A stretch of 7,947 nucleotides of DNA from Pseudomonas sp. (GTDB lineage Bacteria > Pseudomonadota > Gammaproteobacteria > Pseudomonadales > Pseudomonadaceae). The DNA lies in the NCBI GenBank assembly GCA_007117785.1, contig SKFV01000022.1, forward strand, positions 1-7,947, read 5' to 3'. The position numbers and the translations under genes are program-made. A model generated the notes under the pieces. It ran no database searches, was not told the DNA's origin, and was given only the letters and a program-made list of their open reading frames with translations. The first letter of the stretch is position 1. The number at the start of each line of letters is the position of its first letter. Below are positions 1 to 3,852 of the stretch, in pieces.

Positions 1-311
1 GTGCGCTTGACCTCGGCGCGCTGAGCGCCGGTTGCCTTGACCTTGACCAACATCAGCTCGCGCTCGATGTGACTACCCTCAGACAGATTGACCAGCTTGA
101 CCACCTCGATCAATTTGTTCAGGTTCTTGGTGATCTGCTCGATCACTTCGTCATGCCCGATTGTGGTCAGTGTCAGCCGCGACAATGTTGGATCTTCAGT
201 CGGGGCTACAGTCAGCGTTTCGATGTTGTAGTTACGCTGGGAAAAAAGCCCGACAACCCGGGATAGCGCGCCCGGCTCGTTTTCCAGCAGTACGGAAATA
301 ATGTGTCTCAT
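1..311 (-). CDS. ilvH: Acetolactate synthase small (regulatory) subunit, 5' part only
   Basis: Regulatory subunit of acetohydroxyacid synthase; in this family it activates the large subunit and confers feedback inhibition by valine. The window holds the start and 103 codons; the family is usually about 163 residues, so roughly the last third lies beyond the left edge. The N-terminus begins MRHIISVLLENEPGALSRVV, the typical ACT-domain opening with the E-P-G-A-L-S-R-V effector-site segment. It continues with a NIETLTVAPTEDPTLSRLT block and a helix rich in LNKLIEVVKLV. The ATG shares one base with the ilvI stop (TGATG), so the two are translationally coupled, and a GGAG lies about 9 bases upstream within the ilvI coding end. 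No defect is visible in the part present. Identification is by recognised family sequence. Confidence 0.96.
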   Translation of the reverse strand, partial: MRHIISVLLENEPGALSRVVGLFSQRNYNIETLTVAPTEDPTLSRLTLTTIGHDEVIEQITKNLNKLIEVVKLVNLSEGSHIERELMLVKVKATGAQRAEVKR

Positions 312-2035
312 CAGGTGCGCTCCGTCTTGCTCAGCCACATATCACGCATGGAGCCGTCCTTGATCTGCATCGGATAGACGTGCTCGGAATTGTCGACGCG
401 AATATCCATGAAGACCAGCTGATCGCGACTGGCGAAAGCACGCTCCATGGCAGGCTTGAGGTCTTCCAGCTTTTCCACGCGAATACCCACATGACCATAG
501 GATTCGGCCAGCTTGACGAAATCCGGCAAAGACTCCATGTAGGAATGCGAATGGCGACTACCGTACTGCATGTCTTGCCACTGACGAACCATACCCAGCG
601 CCTGGTTGTTCAGGGTAATGATCTTGACCGGCAGATTATATTGCAGACAGGTCGACAGCTCCTGAATGTTCATCTGGATACTGCCTTCGCCGGTCACACA
701 CACCACGTCGGCGTCAGGATAGTGCAGCTTGACGCCCATGGCCGCCGGCAAACCAAAGCCCATGGTGCCCAGACCACCGGAGTTGATCCAGCGATTCGGC
801 TTGTCAAAGGGGTAATACTGGGCCGCAAACATCTGGTGCTGACCCACATCCGAGGTCACATAGGCATCACCCTTGGTGACCTCCCACAGCGTTTCAATAA
901 CTTTCTGTGGCTTGATGATGGACCCGTCACCCTCGTCGTAAGGGAACATCCGACCCTCGCCACGCCACTCACCGATCTGCTTCCACCAACTGGCCAATGC
1001 TTCCTTGGCGGGGCGCAGGTTGTGCTCTTTGAGCATGGCAACCATTTCGGTCAGCACGCTATCAACCGGACCCACAATGGGCACATCAGCACGAATGGTC
1101 TTGGAAATAGACGCCGGATCGATATCAACATGGATGACCTTGGCGTTCGGGCAGAACTTGCTAGCACCATTGATAACCCGGTCATCGAAACGGGCACCTA
1201 CGCAGAGAATCACATCACTGTGATGCATACTCACGTTGGCTGTGTAGCTGCCGTGCATGCCGAGCCAGCCGATAAATTGGGGATCAGTGCCCGGATAGGC
1301 ACCGAGCCCCATCAATGTATTGGTAACCGGTACACCCAGCTCGCGAACCAGCTCGGTCAATTGCGCGGAAGCGCCGCCGAGAACAACCCCGCCACCGGTA
1401 TAGATAACCGGGCGCTTGGCGTCAGCCAGCAGCTCGAGCGCCTTGCGAATCTGGCCGGAGTGACCCCGCATTGCCGGATTATAGGAGCGCAGCTTGACCT
1501 TCTTCGGGTAGCTGTACTCGAACTTCTCGGCCGGGTTGGTCATGTCCTTGGGGATATCCACAACCACAGGTCCCGGACGACCGCTCTGGGCGATATAGAA
1601 AGCCTTCTTGATGACCTCCGGAATTTCCCGCGGGTCCTTGATCATGAAGCTGTGCTTCACGATCGGACGCGAAATACCGACCATGTCTGTTTCCTGGAAG
1701 GCATCCGTACCGACCATGTTGCTTGCCACCTGACCGGACAGCACAACCATAGGAATGGAATCCATGTAGGCCGTGGCAATACCGGTGATGGTATTGGTTG
1801 CACCGGGACCCGAGGTCACCAGAACAACACCCGCCTTGCCCGATGCACGCGCATAGCCATCGGCCATATGGGCAGCCGCCTGCTCGTGGCGGACCAGAAT
1901 GTGCTCAACCTCGTCTTGGCGAAAAATCGCATCATAGACATGCAAAAGAGCACCACCGGGGTACCCGTAGATATATTTAACACCCTCGTCACGCAATGAG
2001 CGGACGACCATCTCAGCGCCGGATAAAAGCTCCAC
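311..2035 (-). CDS. ilvI: Acetolactate synthase large (catalytic) subunit
   Basis: Thiamine-diphosphate enzyme that condenses pyruvate with pyruvate or 2-oxobutyrate, the first common step of valine, leucine and isoleucine synthesis; cytoplasmic. The 574 residues equal the usual IlvI length. The ThDP pyrimidine domain (about 1-170) carries the catalytic glutamate at E51 (RHEQ) and the TSGPGATN loop. A central FAD-binding-like domain spans about 190-330. The ThDP pyrophosphate domain (about 375-530) has the metal motif at 449-477, reading GEG...NN, and the QWQDM segment with W486. The second motif residue is Glu (E450), where the textbook motif has Asp. I chose GTG at 2035 because it yields the canonical VELLSGAEM start and has an AGAGGTGA Shine-Dalgarno 7 bases upstream. 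An in-frame ATG at 2152 would add 39 residues but has no Shine-Dalgarno. It forms an operon with ilvH, one base overlapping. Confidence 0.97.
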   Translation of the reverse strand: MELLSGAEMVVRSLRDEGVKYIYGYPGGALLHVYDAIFRQDEVEHILVRHEQAAAHMADGYARASGKAGVVLVTSGPGATNTITGIATAYMDSIPMVVLSGQVASNMVGTDAFQETDMVGISRPIVKHSFMIKDPREIPEVIKKAFYIAQSGRPGPVVVDIPKDMTNPAEKFEYSYPKKVKLRSYNPAMRGHSGQIRKALELLADAKRPVIYTGGGVVLGGASAQLTELVRELGVPVTNTLMGLGAYPGTDPQFIGWLGMHGSYTANVSMHHSDVILCVGARFDDRVINGASKFCPNAKVIHVDIDPASISKTIRADVPIVGPVDSVLTEMVAMLKEHNLRPAKEALASWWKQIGEWRGEGRMFPYDEGDGSIIKPQKVIETLWEVTKGDAYVTSDVGQHQMFAAQYYPFDKPNRWINSGGLGTMGFGLPAAMGVKLHYPDADVVCVTGEGSIQMNIQELSTCLQYNLPVKIITLNNQALGMVRQWQDMQYGSRHSHSYMESLPDFVKLAESYGHVGIRVEKLEDLKPAMERAFASRDQLVFMDIRVDNSEHVYPMQIKDGSMRDMWLSKTERT

Positions 2036-2042
2036 GTTTGAA

Positions 2043-2050
2043 TCACCTCT
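2043..2050 (-). promoter_or_regulatory. Ribosome binding site that fixes the ilvI GTG start
   Basis: On the minus strand AGAGGTGA lies 7 bases before the GTG at 2035. It is the only good Shine-Dalgarno near the canonical N-terminus and decides for GTG over the upstream in-frame ATG at 2152. Confidence 0.85.
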
Positions 2051-2154
2051 AGCATGCCATCCGCCATGGGCAGACAGCAGGATACCTGTTTTACTGCTCG
2101 GCAGCGCAGCCAGCAACGGTAGTCGCCAGTGCAACAGCTTGACTTCATGCATTG

Positions 2155-2187
2155 GAGGCGGTCGACCTGTGGTGCTGGAACCGCCTC
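2155..2187 (-). promoter_or_regulatory. 8-bp hairpin in the ilvI leader, starting at the leader-peptide stop
   Basis: In the minus-strand RNA, GAGGCGGT (2180-2187) pairs perfectly with ACCGCCTC (2155-2162) around a 17-base loop. The 5' arm begins with the last two bases of the TGA of the possible leader peptide, so a ribosome stopped there would block it. No T run follows, so it is not an intrinsic terminator. It lies 2 bases upstream of the in-frame ATG at 2152. Confidence 0.4.
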
Positions 2188-2230
2188 ACCCTGCGCGAGG
2201 TAGCGCGTGCGGGTGCCAGGCCAGGAGCAA
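2186..2230 (-). CDS. Possible ilvI leader peptide, 14 codons, TTG start
   Basis: A short frame starts at TTG (2228-2230) and ends at TGA (2186-2188). The peptide would be MLLAWHPHALPRAG, with leucine codons CTC and CTG at positions 2-3 and the rare CTA at position 10. An exact anti-16S match, AGGAGGTG (2239-2246), sits 8 bases upstream, stronger than the Shine-Dalgarno of ilvI itself. The frame lies inside the probable ilvI leader. The AGGAG and codons 2-3 pair in one hairpin, and the stop codon touches the start of a downstream hairpin. Leucine is an end product of the pathway, which fits a leader peptide. Against it: a TTG start, only three internal leucines and no run of Val or Ile codons. 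The Shine-Dalgarno is seen; translation is inferred. Confidence 0.3.
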   Translation of the reverse strand: MLLAWHPHALPRAG

Positions 2231-2248
2231 GCGGGTGGCACCTCCTGG
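2212..2248 (-). promoter_or_regulatory. Two competing hairpins in the ilvI leader, masking a strong Shine-Dalgarno
   Basis: In the minus-strand RNA, CCAGGAG (2242-2248) can pair with CTCCTGG (2221-2227), 7 bp. GGTGCCA (2236-2242) can pair with TGGCACC (2212-2218), also 7 bp. The 5' arms adjoin and share one base, and the arms interleave, so the stems are alternatives. A pseudoknot would have connecting loops of 0-1 and 2 bases and looks strained. Both 5' arms cover the AGGAGGTG at 2239-2246. The complementarity is seen; a switching function is inferred. Confidence 0.4.
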
Positions 2249-2301
2249 ATTGAGCAATCAGCATGATCATCTGAGCGGTTAACTCATGACTGACCATGCT
2301 T

Positions 2302-2325
2302 GTGTGAACCACGAATTGTTTACAC
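2302..2325. promoter_or_regulatory. Imperfect dyad over the ilvI -10, possible operator
   Basis: GTGTGAA (2302-2308) and TTTACAC (2319-2325) form an inverted repeat matching at 6 of 7 positions with a 10-base spacer. It covers the predicted -10 and start point of ilvI, where a repressor would act. I cannot name a binding protein. Confidence 0.25.
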
Positions 2326-2343
2326 TCAAGGCACACAAGTCAA
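2315..2343 (-). promoter_or_regulatory. Probable sigma-70 promoter for ilvIH
   Basis: On the minus strand TTGACT (2338-2343, 5 of 6 to the -35 consensus) is followed after 17 bases by AACAAT (2315-2320, 4 of 6 to the -10). A second TTGACT at 2343-2348 with 18 bases to TGTAAA is an alternative. The predicted start is near 2308, giving a leader of about 270 bases before the ilvI GTG. Confidence 0.4.
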
Positions 2344-2350
2344 GTCAAGT
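2336..2350. repeat. Three tandem copies of CAAGT
   Basis: CAAGT is repeated three times without spacer. On the minus strand this produces two overlapping TTGACT hexamers 5 bases apart, which are the candidate -35 elements for ilvI. Confidence 0.8.
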
Positions 2351-2355
2351 AAGAC

Positions 2356-2391
2356 AAAAGCACGTCTCTATATGCGCATTGGCGTGCTTTT
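2356..2391. promoter_or_regulatory. Perfect 9-bp inverted repeat in the divergent promoter region
   Basis: AAAAGCACG (2356-2364) and CGTGCTTTT (2383-2391) are exact reverse complements separated by 18 bases that contain the 8-base palindrome ATGCGCAT (2372-2379). The right arm ends 3 bases before the -10-like TATAGT of the rightward gene. It could be an operator, or by its A-run/stem/T-run shape a bidirectional terminator, although no gene is seen that would need termination here. Confidence 0.45.
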
Positions 2392-2394
2392 CGC

Positions 2395-2400
2395 TATAGT
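2395..2400 (+). promoter_or_regulatory. Possible -10 element for the DUF4124 gene
   Basis: TATAGT matches the -10 consensus at 5 of 6 positions and lies 37 bases before the ATG. No good -35 is present at the proper distance (the 17-base position reads ATGCGC), so the promoter may depend on an activator or be wrong. Confidence 0.35.
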
Positions 2401-2437
2401 TGAGCCACTGCAGCTCGATAAAAGGAAAGGACAACCT

Positions 2438-2872
2438 ATGCGCACCCTGCTTGTTGCTATCACTCTGTGCCTGTTCAGCGCCAGTGTCGTGGCCTCTCAA
2501 ATGTACCGTTGGGTCGATGACAATGGTGTTGCTCAGTTCGGTCAAAACCCGCCCTCCGACCGCGCCTATGAACGTGTTCAGCAGCGCACTGCGCCACCGC
2601 CCGGCGGGCAACTGCGTCAACCGGAAGTACGCTCTGAAAGCGATGAACGCAGCCGTGGCCTCTCGGATGAAGACCGTCAGGCCCAGCGTGAACGCCAAGC
2701 ACAACGAGAAGAGCAGTGCCGCGAGCTGGAACAACGCCTGCAAACCCTGCAGAACAATCCGCGCCTGCGCTTTACCAATGATGATGGCGAGCTGGAAGTC
2801 ATGGGGGAAGATCAGCGTCAACAGATGATTGCCGAGACACGCAGCGATCTTGAAACTTATTGCGCAGACTGA
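2438..2872 (+). CDS. Small exported DUF4124-domain protein
   Basis: Function unknown. The 144 residues begin with a signal peptide (MRTLL, hydrophobic 4-18, likely cut after A19 or S20), so the product should be periplasmic. The DUF4124 motif follows at about 22-39 (MYRWVDDNGVAQFGQNPP); this short beta element recurs in many gammaproteobacterial envelope proteins. Residues 60-105 are charged, rich in Gln, Arg and Glu and probably helical or coiled-coil. The C-terminal block (NNPRLRF through ETYCAD) carries C142 and follows C94, a possible disulfide pair. The ATG at 2438 is chosen for AGGAAAGG 7 bases upstream and the signal peptide; an upstream in-frame extension is not protein-like. It is a lone rightward gene, divergent from ilvI and overlapping the yqcC-like gene tail to tail by 16 bases. 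Confidence 0.88.
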   Translation: MRTLLVAITLCLFSASVVASQMYRWVDDNGVAQFGQNPPSDRAYERVQQRTAPPPGGQLRQPEVRSESDERSRGLSDEDRQAQRERQAQREEQCRELEQRLQTLQNNPRLRFTNDDGELEVMGEDQRQQMIAETRSDLETYCAD

Positions 2873-3186
2873 ACCAGATGGTCGATCTGCTCGAGTAAGT
2901 GCAGCAGCTCGACCCGTCGCCGCCCAAGATGCAGCAGGCCTTGCTCACCCATCGGCAGGAGCCCGCAGCGTTCAGGTAACGGATGATCCTGTTCCAGCAT
3001 CTGCTGCATACGCGGCAAAAACATCCACTGCAACCATTGTTCAAAGGCCAGGGTGTCGGCACAAAAAGGGGCCTCGCTGGCCATGGCCCCCGACTCCGGC
3101 GCCTGGCTCGACCACAACCCCAACTGCCGCAAGGCCTGTTCCAGCTGCAGCAGTTGCTGACACAGTTGTTGCCGCTGCGGGCTCAT
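2857..3186 (-). CDS. YqcC-like (DUF446) small cytoplasmic protein
   Basis: A 109-residue protein recognisable as the YqcC/DUF446 family by its helical layout: LEQALRQLGLW (15-25), the family signature PFCADTLAFEQWLQWMFLPRM (40-60), then LPERCGLLP (70-78) and a C-terminal leucine-rich helix ending LLEQIDHLV. No signal peptide or membrane segment is seen. The molecular role of the family is not known to me. The ATG at 3186 follows the lipoprotein stop by one base (TGA-G-ATG), which implies translational coupling; no strong Shine-Dalgarno is visible. It is the last gene of the mrcB cluster, and its final 16 bases overlap the convergent DUF4124 gene, with no terminator evident between them. Confidence 0.88.
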   Translation of the reverse strand: MSPQRQQLCQQLLQLEQALRQLGLWSSQAPESGAMASEAPFCADTLAFEQWLQWMFLPRMQQMLEQDHPLPERCGLLPMGEQGLLHLGRRRVELLHLLEQIDHLVQSAQ

Positions 3187-3187
3187 C

Positions 3188-3817
3188 TCAGAGCACCACG
3201 CGCGCCCGTTCGCGCGCTTGCTCGGCGCCCGAGCGATTGCCCTGCTCTTCCCGTGCTTCAGCAATCAACTGCCACAGACTGGCCCGCAATGCCGGCCGAC
3301 CGTCTGCATAACTCAAACCGCGTTGGGCCAACTGCTCGGCCTGCGCCGCATCACCCTGAGCCAGGCGTACCTGTGCCAATTGATGCAGCACCTGCGGCTC
3401 GCGCGGAGCAATGCGCATGGCGCGCTCCAGACTGGCAGAAGCAGCATTCAGGTCACCCTGCCCTTCCTGCTGGCGGGCCGACGTCAGCAGCGCCAGTACC
3501 GGCCCATCCAGCTGTTCGTCGACTTGCAGGGCCGAACCACCGGAAGGCGTCGGGCGGCTCGGCTCGCTGCGTGGTTGCTCCAAATCAGATGACTCAACTG
3601 GCCAGGATTCGACCGGCCGCGATCCACCGGCACCATCCGGCACCAACACCACGACAGGGTCACGTTGCGAAGGAGTTGGTGCTGCCGGGGGCAAGCCGGG
3701 ACGGTCATCATTAGACACGCTGCGACCAGAATCCACTACCGGAATAGAGCCTCCGGTTCCCGCGCAGCCCGTCACCAGCACGGCTGCGGCAATCATCCAA
3801 CCTGTTCGCTTCAACAT
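3188..3817 (-). CDS. lpoP: TPR outer-membrane lipoprotein, probable PBP1b activator LpoP
   Basis: Residues 1-18 form a lipoprotein signal (KR, hydrophobic stretch, lipobox VTGC with C18). Residue +2 is Ala rather than Asp, so outer-membrane sorting is expected. Residues 20-100 are a Pro, Ser and Gly-rich linker that could span periplasm. Residues 103-209 are helical with tetratricopeptide character: a repeat around LTSARQQEGQGDLNAASASL, a second around LHQLAQVRLAQGDAAQAEQL, and a third helical pair near the end. In P. aeruginosa the TPR lipoprotein encoded next to ponB is LpoP, which activates PBP1b; architecture and position match here, but activation is inferred. The ATG at 3817 is preferred over the adjacent GTG at 3820 because GAGGA lies 7 bases upstream. 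It begins 35 bases after mrcB. Confidence 0.87.
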   Translation of the reverse strand: MLKRTGWMIAAAVLVTGCAGTGGSIPVVDSGRSVSNDDRPGLPPAAPTPSQRDPVVVLVPDGAGGSRPVESWPVESSDLEQPRSEPSRPTPSGGSALQVDEQLDGPVLALLTSARQQEGQGDLNAASASLERAMRIAPREPQVLHQLAQVRLAQGDAAQAEQLAQRGLSYADGRPALRASLWQLIAEAREEQGNRSGAEQARERARVVL

Positions 3818-3852
3818 CACTCAATCCTCGTTAGCATGTCCGCCTGGCATCA

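Larger units (their letters stand above)
2036..2437. other. 402-base divergent intergenic region between ilvI and the DUF4124 gene
   Basis: No conventional gene lies here. Reading leftward for ilvI it holds a possible promoter (2315-2343), an imperfect dyad over the -10 (2302-2325), a perfect Shine-Dalgarno (2239-2246) ahead of a possible 14-codon leader peptide (2186-2230), two mutually exclusive hairpins (2212-2248), a third hairpin (2155-2187), and an open in-frame leucine-rich stretch (2036-2152). Reading rightward it holds a 9-bp inverted repeat (2356-2391) and a -10-like TATAGT (2395-2400). No run of T follows any leader hairpin in the ilvI direction, so I see no classical intrinsic attenuator. 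Confidence 0.7.

Noticed and set aside
380..1999. 539-codon open frame on the plus strand opposite ilvI
   Set aside because: It is in exact codon register with ilvI, where antisense stops would require TTA, CTA or TCA sense codons, which this gene avoids. The translation has no domain-like character and ilvI is unambiguous.
2145..2336. 63-codon minus-strand frame in the ilvI leader
   Set aside because: Its TTG/ATG starts lack a Shine-Dalgarno, it begins near the promoter, and the Arg/His-rich translation does not look like a protein. I kept only the short frame with a perfect Shine-Dalgarno.
2345..2821. 158-codon minus-strand frame opposite the DUF4124 gene
   Set aside because: It is in codon register with the plus-strand gene, which has the signal peptide, DUF4124 motif and a good Shine-Dalgarno.
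2870..2890. CAGAT-GGTCG-ATCTG mini-hairpin as a terminator for the DUF4124 gene
   Set aside because: The stem is only 5 bp with no T run, inside the yqcC-like coding sequence.
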